A stretch of 6,543 nucleotides of DNA from assembly GCA_947068385.1 (NCBI GenBank), contig CAMTBF010000215.1, forward strand, positions 1 to 6,543, read 5' to 3'. The position numbers and the translations under genes are program-made. The stretch comes from an uncultured Lachnospiraceae bacterium. GTDB taxonomy: Bacteria > Bacillota > Clostridia > Lachnospirales > Lachnospiraceae. Numbering within the stretch: the first letter of the stretch is position 1; every line of letters begins with the position of its first letter. This document shows positions 1 through 6,412 of this stretch, one piece after another. The notes under the pieces are model-generated. The model was not told the origin of the DNA and made no database searches. It saw only the letters and a program-made list of their open reading frames with translations.

Positions 1-60
1 CCGGCGCCATGCAGACAAATGGCTGGGGCCAGAGAGGATAGCGGAACTGGAAAAAGAGAA

Positions 61-66
61 GAAGGA
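61..66 (+). promoter_or_regulatory. Possible ribosome-binding site for the MMPL gene
   Basis: GAAGGA lies 10 nt before the ATG at 77. The match is partial and the spacing slightly long. It supports initiation at 77 but does not settle it, because the same reading frame stays open upstream to the window edge. Confidence 0.4.
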
Positions 67-76
67 CAATTCCTTT

Positions 77-2707
77 ATGATGAAGCTGGCCACCCTCATC
101 GTGGATAAGAGGAAGGGCTTCTACCTGGTCTTCATCCTGTTGATCCTGTACAGCGTGCTCTCCATGGATAAGGTGAAGGTCAACAACGACCTGACCTCCT
201 ATCTGCCGGACATTACGGAGACCCGCCAGGGGCTGGACCTGATGGATGAGCAGTTCCTTACATACGGCACCGCCCGCATCATGGTCTGCAATGTGACCTA
301 TGAGGAGGCCGAGCGGCTCTCGGAAGAGCTCCGGGAGATGGACGGGGTGGCGATGCTGGACTTCGAGGACACGGAAGAGTACTACCACGACATGGAGGCC
401 CTGTTCAAGGTGACCTTTGACGGGGAGGCGGGAGACGAGACGGCGCAGGAGCATCTGGACAGCGTGCTGGAGGCCCTGTCCGGGTACGATGTGTACTATT
501 CCTCGGACATCGGCCAGGAGGAGCGGGACGCGGCGGATTTAAGCAATGACATGATCGTCATTTTGCTGCTGGCAGGGGTGGTCATCGTGGCGGTGCTGCT
601 GTTCACCTCCACCACCTATGCGGAGATCCCCGTGTTCCTGATGACATTCATCGTGGCGGCCATCCTGAACAAGGGGACCAACTACTGGTTCGGCACCATC
701 AGCTTCGTGACGGATTCCATCGCCGTGGTGCTGCAGCTGGCGCTGGCCGTGGACTATGCCATCATCCTCTGCCACCGGTTCATGGAGGAGCACGAGGACA
801 AGGAGGCCAGGGAGGCCGTGATTGTGGCCCTGAGCAAGGCCATCCCGGAGATCTCCTCCAGCTCCCTGACCACGGTGTCCGGCATGGTGGCCATGATGTT
901 CATGCAGTTTAGGATCGGCTATGACATGGGCATCGTGCTGGCAAAGGCCATCGTGCTGAGCCTGATCTCCGTGTTCTTCCTGATGCCCGGGCTGCTGCTG
1001 ACCTTTGCCAAGGCCATAGACCATTCCCATCATAAAAGCTTCGTGCCCAACATCACCGCCGTGGGGAAGTTCTGCGTGCTCACCAGGTTCGTCGTACCGC
1101 CCCTGCTGGTGGTGGCGGTGATCGCCGGGGCGGTGCTCTCCGGCCGGGCGGACTATGTCTACGATGTGAACACGCTGCAGTCCAAGAACATGAGCGAGAA
1201 CAAATTCTCGGTGGAGATGGTGAACAGGAGCTTCGGCACCGTGAACCAGCTGGCGGTGATCGTGCCAGGCGGCGACTATGAGAAGGAGGGGCAGCTGCTG
1301 CGGGAGCTGGAGCGCCTGCCGGAGGTGGATTCCTGTATGGGCCTGGCCAACATCGAGGCCATGGACGGCTATGTGCTGACGGCCCAGCTCTCCCCCAGGG
1401 AGTTCGCGGAGCTGATTGACATGGACATTGAGGTGGCGAACCTCCTCTACTCCGCCTACGCGGTGGACGACAGCAATTACGGGGCGCTGCTGGGGGGCAT
1501 CAACGAGTACAAGGTGCCGCTGATCGACATGTTCCTCTTCATCTACGACCAGAAGGAGCGGGGGAACATCACGCTGGAGGACGACCTGGAGGAGACGCTG
1601 ACGGACGCCTACTCCCAGATCAGCATCGCAAAGAACCAGCTGCTGGGGGAGCGGTGCAGCCGCTTCGTGCTGGAGCTGTCCGTGCCCTCGGAGGGGGAGG
1701 AGACCTACGCCGCCCTGGAGCGGATCCGGGGGGTGGCGGCGAAATATTATGACAATGAGGAAATCTACCTGGTGGGCAATTCCACCAGCAACAAGGATCT
1801 GAGCGATTCCTTTGTCATGGACAACAATATCATCACCATCCTGACGGCCCTGTTCGTCATGGCGATCCTGCTGTTCACTTTCCAGTCCGCGGGGCTGCCG
1901 GTGCTGCTGGTGGTGACGATCCAGGGGAGCATCTGGATGAACTTCTCCCTGCCGTATCTGACGGGAGAGGTGGTGTACTTCCTGGGGTATCTGGTGGTGT
2001 CCGCCATTCAGATGGGGGCTACGATTGACTATGCTATTGTAATCACAAGCCGGTACATGGAGCTGAAGACCTATATGCCCATCAAAAAGGCCATCGTGGA
2101 GACCCTGAACCAGGCGTTCCCCACGATCGTCACCAGCGGCTCCATGCTGGTGGCGGCGGGCTTCATCATCAGCAATGTGTCCAGCAACGCGGTGGTGGCG
2201 GCCATCGGGCTTGCCCTGGGCCGGGGGACATTGACGTCCATCGCGCTGGTGCTGCTGGCCCTGCCCCAGACGCTGCTGATCGGCGACATCATCATCGAAA
2301 AGACGGCCTTTACCTTGAAGCGCGAGACCATCAAGCCCCTGCCCACGGGCGGCAGGATCCGGATGACCGGGCACATCAAGGGCTATGTGAACGGCGTGAT
2401 CGACGGGGAGTTCTCCGGTGTCATCGACGGCGAGATGGGGGCTGTGGTGCGGGCGAAGGACAATGTGGAGCAGCTTCGGGAATATGAGGTGGAGACCGGG
2501 GAGGCGCAGCCCAGGCTGGCAGTGGAGAACGGAAATGCCGGGGAGCCCGGGGATGACCTGCCGGAGGGAGAGGCAGAGGAAGACCTGCGGGGGCCCGATG
2601 GCGTAGGAGCGGACGGCTTTGCGTGGACATTAGACGGAAGCGGAAAAGGCAGAGGCGGAGAGCCGGAAGAAGACGGAGAACAGGAGGCGGCGAATCATGA
2701 AGCGTAG
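77..2707 (+). CDS. MMPL/RND-superfamily 12-TM transporter
   Basis: Predicted proton-driven integral membrane transporter of the MMPL branch of the RND superfamily, 876 aa; substrate unknown (family members move lipids, drugs or peptides outward). It shows the family's duplicated plan. TM1 is near residues 14-30, followed by an extracytoplasmic domain at 31-156, then TM2-6 at about 157-312. TM7 is near 338-356, followed by a second extracytoplasmic domain at 357-583, then TM8-12 at about 584-739. TM4 has D226-Y227 (in LAVDYAIIL) and TM10 has D651-Y652 (in TIDYAIVI), the positions of the proton-relay Asp-Tyr pairs known from MmpL3. After TM12 comes a period-4 Gly repeat (765-788), then an acidic low-complexity tail to 876. 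The start at 77 (ATGATG, so 80 is equally possible) puts IVDKRKGFY just before TM1, as expected, with a mediocre GAAGGA at 61-66. However, the frame is open without a stop to base 2, so the gene may begin before the window. It overlaps the next gene by 11 bases. Family call is firm; start and substrate are not. Confidence 0.93.
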   Translation: MMKLATLIVDKRKGFYLVFILLILYSVLSMDKVKVNNDLTSYLPDITETRQGLDLMDEQFLTYGTARIMVCNVTYEEAERLSEELREMDGVAMLDFEDTEEYYHDMEALFKVTFDGEAGDETAQEHLDSVLEALSGYDVYYSSDIGQEERDAADLSNDMIVILLLAGVVIVAVLLFTSTTYAEIPVFLMTFIVAAILNKGTNYWFGTISFVTDSIAVVLQLALAVDYAIILCHRFMEEHEDKEAREAVIVALSKAIPEISSSSLTTVSGMVAMMFMQFRIGYDMGIVLAKAIVLSLISVFFLMPGLLLTFAKAIDHSHHKSFVPNITAVGKFCVLTRFVVPPLLVVAVIAGAVLSGRADYVYDVNTLQSKNMSENKFSVEMVNRSFGTVNQLAVIVPGGDYEKEGQLLRELERLPEVDSCMGLANIEAMDGYVLTAQLSPREFAELIDMDIEVANLLYSAYAVDDSNYGALLGGINEYKVPLIDMFLFIYDQKERGNITLEDDLEETLTDAYSQISIAKNQLLGERCSRFVLELSVPSEGEETYAALERIRGVAAKYYDNEEIYLVGNSTSNKDLSDSFVMDNNIITILTALFVMAILLFTFQSAGLPVLLVVTIQGSIWMNFSLPYLTGEVVYFLGYLVVSAIQMGATIDYAIVITSRYMELKTYMPIKKAIVETLNQAFPTIVTSGSMLVAAGFIISNVSSNAVVAAIGLALGRGTLTSIALVLLALPQTLLIGDIIIEKTAFTLKRETIKPLPTGGRIRMTGHIKGYVNGVIDGEFSGVIDGEMGAVVRAKDNVEQLREYEVETGEAQPRLAVENGNAGEPGDDLPEGEAEEDLRGPDGVGADGFAWTLDGSGKGRGGEPEEDGEQEAANHEA
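2369..2440 (+). repeat. Six tandem Gly-x-hydrophobic-x tetrapeptides in the MMPL tail
   Basis: Residues 765-788 of the MMPL protein, just after TM12, read as six consecutive tetrads: GHIK, GYVN, GVID, GEFS, GVID, GEMG. Glycine recurs exactly every four residues at 765, 769, 773, 777, 781 and 785, and the third position is I, V, I, F, I, M. The unit GVIDGE occurs twice (773-778 and 781-786) with different synonymous codons (ggcgtgatc versus ggtgtcatc). This periodicity resembles short beta-solenoid rungs such as those of bactofilins. A fold is inferred, not shown. The segment should be cytoplasmic if both termini of the 12-TM protein are inside. Confidence 0.75.
2682..2687 (+). promoter_or_regulatory. 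Shine-Dalgarno of the GLUG-protein gene, inside the MMPL gene
   Basis: A perfect AGGAGG sits 9 nt before the ATG at 2697 and is embedded in the last codons of the upstream gene. The 11-base overlap (ATG at 2697, upstream stop TAG at 2705-2707) and this site indicate translational coupling and a shared mRNA. This also fixes the start of the second gene. Confidence 0.88.
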
Positions 2708-5700
2708 CAGGAGAAGCAGACGGATGGCATGGATGGCATTGGCGGGCATCCTGGCCCTACAGGAAGCGCTGCCGGTATGGGCCGCGGAGCCGACGGCATT
2801 CGGACAGCTGATTTCCGGGGACAGCGCCGGGGAGGGGCGGAGACCGGAGAGCGAATACATGAGGATATCCATAGCCACGGAGGAGGATTTGGCCCGGCTG
2901 GCCCTGGACTGCCAGGTGGACGCCTGGTCCAGGGATAAGTATGTGACCCTGGAGAACGACATTGTCCTGCGGGAGCACCGCGGCCTGACCATCCCCAGCT
3001 TCGGCGGCATCTTCGATGGCGGGGAGCATACGGTTTCCGGTCTGGAGCTTGCTGCCGACGGCTCCGCTGTGGGGCTGTTCCGCTATGTGCAGGAGGGCGG
3101 CGTGGTGCGGGGCCTTGCCCTGTCGGGGACGGTGGCTCCCGGCGGCAGCAAGAGCCAGGTGGGGATACTGGCCGGGATCAACTACGGCAGGATCGAGAAC
3201 TGCAGCGTCTCCGGGAACGTGGCCGGGGCGGAGGATGTGGGCGGCATCGCCGGGGCCAACAGGGCCACAGGGGAAATCCGCCGCTGCCAATCCGCAGCCT
3301 ACGTCACAGGCGACCACTGCGCGGGGGGCATCTGCGGCAGCAACCAGGGGACGATCAACAATTGCCAGAACCAGGGCAGCGTCAATACCCACAGCACGGA
3401 GGTGAGCTATAGCATAGAAGACATCACCATGGAGGGAATCGAGGACATCAACAGCGCGAAAAATGTGGCGGTGCACACGGACACGGGAGGGATTGCCGGT
3501 TACTCGGATGGAAAAATCTATTATTGCGCTAATTCCGGCACGGTGGGCTACCAGCATGTGGGCTACAATACCGGGGGCATCGTGGGCAGGCTCCACCAGG
3601 GCTATCTGCAGAACTGCACCAACACGGGGCATGTGCTGGGCAGGAAGGACGTGGGCGGCATCGCGGGGCAGCTGGAGCCTTTCCTGGAGATCCAGTACCT
3701 GAACGACAAGCTGGGCGAGCTGGACAGGGAGACGGAGGTGTTCTTCAACCTGCTGGAGGCGGCCCATGAGGACATCAGCGGCTATGGCGGGGAGGCGGCG
3801 GAGCTGTCAAGGAGCATCAGCGGCCATCTCAACGCCGCTTCCGCGGCGGGCGCAGGCCTCACCGGGACGGCTAATGAGCTGTGGTACATCTACAACCAGG
3901 AGCTGACGGGGATTGGCGATGATTTGAGCCGTTTGAATGGGGAGTGGAGGGATCAGGCACAGGCCGACAGGGACCAGGCGGAGGCCGGGACGGTAGGAAC
4001 AGGGACGGATGGATCTGGAATAGAGGAATCCGGGACGGAGGCATCCGGAATCAACCTCACCGGAGAGGTGTACACGGGAGGCATGCAGACAGAGCAGGAA
4101 TCCGGAGAGGGGAATCCGGCCAGTCAGGAGGGAGCCGGAGGACAGGGCTCCGGGGAAAGTGCCGGGGTACCGTCTGAAGGACAGGCGCAGGAGGCTTCGG
4201 CTGCACGGACAGAAGCGGAGGATGCGGCGGAACAGGAAGTTAGGCCAAAGGATTCGGCAGAGGGCGAAGAAGCCGGGGCAGATGCCGGGGAAGAGGACGG
4301 AGGGCAGAATCCCGGCGGAGGCGCTGACGGAAGCCATATCTTTGATGGCGATGCAGGCTGGCCCGACTCTGACGAAACAGATCCTGATTGGCCGGATTTC
4401 AACAAACCGGACATTGATAAGCCGGATCTTGACTTCCCCGATTTCGACAAGCCGGACATCGACAAGGCCGATATCGAGAAGCTGGGAAAGGATATAGAGA
4501 GCTATATGGCGGCCCTGCGCAGGTTCGGCGAGGGCACGAGCGGCCATCTGGGCAACATCACCTCTGCCACCAGCGACCGCAGCGGCGGCATTGGGGACAA
4601 CCTGCAGACCCTGAACCAGGAGCTGGACGCGGCGGGGAATGACCTGCTCCGGCTGGCGGAGGTGCTGCAGCAGGGCGGGGACAGGACTTCCGCCGATGTG
4701 GATGCCCTGCTGGCCCAGGCCAAGGTGGTGCGCCGCTGCATCAACGAGCTGCGGGACGACCTGTTCCGCTATGAGGGCATCACGGTGGAGGACGCCTCGG
4801 ACGAGGCCGCAGGCGGCGACCTGGAGAACCTGGGGGCGGAGCAGCCCCAGGAGGCCTACTATGACACCACCTCTTTCCAGCAGGGGAAGATCACCCTCTG
4901 CATCAACCAGGGGACAGTGGAGGCGGACACCAATGTGGGCGGCATCACCGGGCTGATAGCCACGGAATACGACTTCGACCCGGAGGACGACATCACCCTC
5001 ACCGGAGCGGAGAGCTTCCGCATCGAGCAGTCCGTAAAGGCTGTGGTGCGGGAGAGCCGCAACCTGGGCGCCATAACGGGCAAGAAAGACTACGTAGGAG
5101 GAGTCGTTGGCAAGGCGGATTTCGGCGCGGTGGTCTCCTGCGAGTCCTACGGGGCGGTGGAGAGCACGGGCGGGAGCTTCGTGGGCGGCATCGCCGGTTC
5201 CTCGGACTACTGCGTCAGGAGCTGCTATGCGATGGGCCCTGTGTCCGGGGAGACCTATGTGGGCGGCATTGCGGGCCGGGGCTGCGACATCTTCTACAGC
5301 TATGCCTATCCCACGATTGACTGTTCCGGGGAGAGGGCAGGCTCCGTGGCAGGGTGGCTCCGGGAAGAGGGAATCCTCTGGGGGAACTATTATGTCCAGG
5401 GGAACGTGCCCGGCGTGGATTCCGTGGGCTACGAAAGCGGCGCCGCGCCCCTGCCTTATGAGGAGTTCTGCCGCCTGGAGGGCGCGCCGGAGGCGTTCTC
5501 GGAATTCACGGTGAGCCTGCAGGCGGATGGCCGGGAGCTGGCCTCGTTCCAATGCGCCTACGGCGATGCCATCGACAGGAGCCTGATTCCCCAGGTGCCC
5601 GAAAAGGAGGGATATTACGGCACATGGCCTGATTTTGACTGGGATTTCGTCACCGGGAACCAGGTGCTGGAGGCACGGTACGAGAGATGGGTCGCTTCCC

Positions 5701-6278
5701 TGGCCAGCGAAGAGGAAGATGAAGAGGGCAGGCCGCTGGTGCTGGTGCAGGGAGAGTTCCTGCCGGAGAGCAGGCTGAAGCTGGAGCAGGGGCCGGAGGG
5801 CGGCAGGAGGCTCTCCGTGTGGCTGGACGGCCAGGAGTCCGGCGACGCGTACCAGGGGATGCTCCTGGTGCGGGCGCTCTGTGAGGATCCGGAGCATACC
5901 ACAGTGGAGATTTGGACAGGGAACGGCTACCAGACGGTTGAGAGCAGCACGGTGGGAAGCTACCTGGAATTCTCCATGGAAGGAGAATCCTCCTCGAATG
6001 TCGAGAGGGCTTTCCGCCTGGCTGCTGTGGAGAAGGACAACGGAAAGCTTGTGGCGATTGCCTGCGCCGGAGGATGCGCGGCAGCCGCGGCGCTATTGAT
6101 CCTGCTGATCGGAAAAGCCAGGAAGCGCCGTGGGAAGCCTGGGAGAAAGGAGATGGAACAGCAGGAGAAATCCGTGAGGAAGCGCAAAAAGCGCCGGGAA
6201 AAGCCTGCGGGAAAGCGGATGCGGCAGACAGGCGAAGAAGCGGTTGAAGAGGAGGGCGATGACAAGGGCAATATATGA
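2697..6278 (+). CDS. Membrane-anchored GLUG-repeat surface protein
   Basis: Large extracellular protein, 1193 aa, held by one C-terminal TM helix; molecular function not recognised. An Arg-rich n-region and hydrophobic stretch (11-27) end in VWA-A, a signal-peptidase I site near 29/30. A cap (about 56-120, with the FDGGEHTVSG signature) leads into GLUG block 1 (about 100-328) and, later, block 2 (about 722-925). Together these contain about eleven (V/T/A)G(G/S/I)(I/V/L)xG motifs. Between the blocks lie a helical module (332-415), an acidic Gly/Ser/Glu linker (417-555), Pro-Asp pentads (566-595) and a second helical module (596-690). Residues 937-998 (ending LEARYERW) look like a Listeria-Bacteroides repeat. 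A further unassigned domain (about 1010-1115) precedes the TM helix (1118-1138) and a tail with about 20 Lys/Arg. Translational coupling to the MMPL gene suggests a joint complex, perhaps as an adaptor or adhesin. GLUG proteins are generally linked to surface adhesion or biofilm, which is weak guidance here. Architecture is secure, role unknown. Confidence 0.93.
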   Translation: MKRSRRSRRMAWMALAGILALQEALPVWAAEPTAFGQLISGDSAGEGRRPESEYMRISIATEEDLARLALDCQVDAWSRDKYVTLENDIVLREHRGLTIPSFGGIFDGGEHTVSGLELAADGSAVGLFRYVQEGGVVRGLALSGTVAPGGSKSQVGILAGINYGRIENCSVSGNVAGAEDVGGIAGANRATGEIRRCQSAAYVTGDHCAGGICGSNQGTINNCQNQGSVNTHSTEVSYSIEDITMEGIEDINSAKNVAVHTDTGGIAGYSDGKIYYCANSGTVGYQHVGYNTGGIVGRLHQGYLQNCTNTGHVLGRKDVGGIAGQLEPFLEIQYLNDKLGELDRETEVFFNLLEAAHEDISGYGGEAAELSRSISGHLNAASAAGAGLTGTANELWYIYNQELTGIGDDLSRLNGEWRDQAQADRDQAEAGTVGTGTDGSGIEESGTEASGINLTGEVYTGGMQTEQESGEGNPASQEGAGGQGSGESAGVPSEGQAQEASAARTEAEDAAEQEVRPKDSAEGEEAGADAGEEDGGQNPGGGADGSHIFDGDAGWPDSDETDPDWPDFNKPDIDKPDLDFPDFDKPDIDKADIEKLGKDIESYMAALRRFGEGTSGHLGNITSATSDRSGGIGDNLQTLNQELDAAGNDLLRLAEVLQQGGDRTSADVDALLAQAKVVRRCINELRDDLFRYEGITVEDASDEAAGGDLENLGAEQPQEAYYDTTSFQQGKITLCINQGTVEADTNVGGITGLIATEYDFDPEDDITLTGAESFRIEQSVKAVVRESRNLGAITGKKDYVGGVVGKADFGAVVSCESYGAVESTGGSFVGGIAGSSDYCVRSCYAMGPVSGETYVGGIAGRGCDIFYSYAYPTIDCSGERAGSVAGWLREEGILWGNYYVQGNVPGVDSVGYESGAAPLPYEEFCRLEGAPEAFSEFTVSLQADGRELASFQCAYGDAIDRSLIPQVPEKEGYYGTWPDFDWDFVTGNQVLEARYERWVASLASEEEDEEGRPLVLVQGEFLPESRLKLEQGPEGGRRLSVWLDGQESGDAYQGMLLVRALCEDPEHTTVEIWTGNGYQTVESSTVGSYLEFSMEGESSSNVERAFRLAAVEKDNGKLVAIACAGGCAAAAALLILLIGKARKRRGKPGRKEMEQQEKSVRKRKKRREKPAGKRMRQTGEEAVEEEGDDKGNI
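3768..3935 (+). repeat. Helical module, copy 1 (GLUG protein residues 358-413)
   Basis: First copy of a duplicated module inside the GLUG protein. Aligned with the second copy at an exact offset of 240 residues and without gaps, it shares SGHL (375-378), NQEL (400-403), the spaced G-x-D-L-x-R-L (407-413) and D-I-x-x-Y (359-363). I count about 18 identities in 56 positions. It is rich in Ala, Leu and Glu and probably helical. It directly follows GLUG block 1. Confidence 0.7.
3945..4361 (+). other. Low-complexity acidic linker of the GLUG protein (residues 417-555)
   Basis: About 139 codons dominated by Gly, Glu, Ala, Ser, Asp and Gln, with few hydrophobic residues, so probably disordered. Codon choice differs from the flanks: gga, gaa, aca and gca are common, where neighbouring domains use G/C-ending codons. 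The octamer GAATCCGG occurs at 4025-4032, 4098-4105 and 4112-4119, with a one-base variant at 4041-4048. This suggests growth by small duplications and weak constraint. The reading frame stays intact throughout. Confidence 0.7.
4392..4481 (+). repeat. Six tandem 15-bp units encoding Pro-Asp-x-Asp-Lys pentads
   Basis: Residues 566-595 read PDFNK, PDIDK, PDLDF, PDFDK, PDIDK, ADIEK. The consensus is P-D-(hydrophobic)-D-K with a 15-bp DNA period. The sequence before it (WPDSDE at 555-560, then DPDW) looks like degenerate earlier units. It links the disordered linker to the second helical module and probably forms a stiff, charged, extended spacer. Confidence 0.85.
4488..4655 (+). repeat. Helical module, copy 2 (GLUG protein residues 598-653)
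   Basis: Second copy of the duplicated module, ungapped against residues 358-413. SGHL is at 615-618, NQEL at 640-643 and G-x-D-L-x-R-L at 647-653. Both copies also share the DNA words agcggccatct and aaccaggagctg, consistent with an old duplication. The helix continues to about residue 690 with a Leu-rich heptad-like pattern before GLUG block 2 begins. Confidence 0.7.
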
Positions 6279-6295
6279 AAATCCCAAAAGAGCAG

Positions 6296-6324
6296 TTTCC
6301 ATTTTCCGGAATTTACTGTATAAT
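6296..6324 (+). promoter_or_regulatory. Sigma-A-type promoter for the chromate-transporter gene
   Basis: The -10 box TATAAT (6319-6324) is perfect. The -35 candidate TTTCCA (6296-6301) matches TTGACA at four of six positions, and the spacer is the optimal 17 nt. Transcription should begin near 6331-6332, immediately before the first leader repeat. An 8-bp palindrome TTCCGGAA (6304-6311) lies in the spacer and could be an operator or chance. The site is in a locally AT-richer gap, as expected for a promoter. Confidence 0.75.
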
Positions 6325-6331
6325 GGATCTT

Positions 6332-6389
6332 AGACAATAGAATCCTCTCTTGGATTCTATTGTAGACCCAAGACAATAGAATCCTATTG
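6332..6389 (+). promoter_or_regulatory. Leader with three copies of a 12-nt element forming alternative hairpins
   Basis: The element acaatagaatcc occurs forward at 6334-6345, inverted (ggattctattgt) at 6352-6363, and forward again at 6373-6384. The two forward copies are identical over 14 nt (6332-6345 and 6371-6384). The inverted copy can pair perfectly with either one: a 12-bp stem with a 6-nt loop (6346-6351) or a 12-bp stem with a 9-nt loop (6364-6372). The third copy also folds on itself, CAATAG (6374-6379) with CTATTG (6384-6389) around a 4-nt loop. No U-run follows any stem, so it is not a standard intrinsic terminator. It could be an RNA switch, a 5' mRNA stabiliser, or a DNA operator array just after the transcription start. 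Confidence 0.8.
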
Positions 6390-6398
6390 AACTTAACT

Positions 6399-6404
6399 GG
6401 AGGA
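6399..6404 (+). promoter_or_regulatory. Shine-Dalgarno of the chromate-transporter gene
   Basis: GGAGGA lies 8 nt before the GTG at 6413 and decides this non-ATG start. GAGGA (6400-6404) is complementary to TCCTC (6343-6347) at the top of the first leader hairpin, so occlusion is conceivable. Confidence 0.85.
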
Positions 6405-6412
6405 CTATCTTC

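Noticed and set aside
539..2374. Long minus-strand open frame of 611 codons opposite the MMPL gene
   Set aside because: It exists because the sense gene uses G/C-ending codons, which removes antisense stops. Its peptide is full of His, Gln, Gly and Asp with no recognisable domain, whereas the sense frame is a clear transporter.
2697..2786. Twin-arginine (Tat) signal on the GLUG protein
   Set aside because: There are RR pairs, but the residues after SRR are M-A-W rather than x-F-L-K, so an ordinary Sec signal peptide with an Arg-rich start is the simpler reading.
3807..5897. Long minus-strand open frame of 696 codons opposite the GLUG gene
   Set aside because: Same codon-bias shadow effect. 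The peptide is rich in Arg, Leu, His and Pro without domain structure, and the opposite strand has clear repeats, a signal peptide and a TM helix.
6304..6311. TTCCGGAA palindrome in the promoter spacer as a defined operator
   Set aside because: Eight bases of symmetry are easily found by chance and no second copy or known regulator links to it, so it is mentioned only as a remark under the promoter.
6334..6363. 12-bp hairpin as the intrinsic terminator of the MMPL-GLUG operon
   Set aside because: The stem is AT-rich and is followed by agaccc rather than a run of T on either strand. It also starts right after a promoter, which fits a leader better than a terminator. How the operon ends is not visible.
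6332..6389. Repeats as a small CRISPR array or MITE-type insertion
   Set aside because: Units alternate orientation, spacers are of unequal short length, and there is no terminal target-site duplication or further copy in the window.
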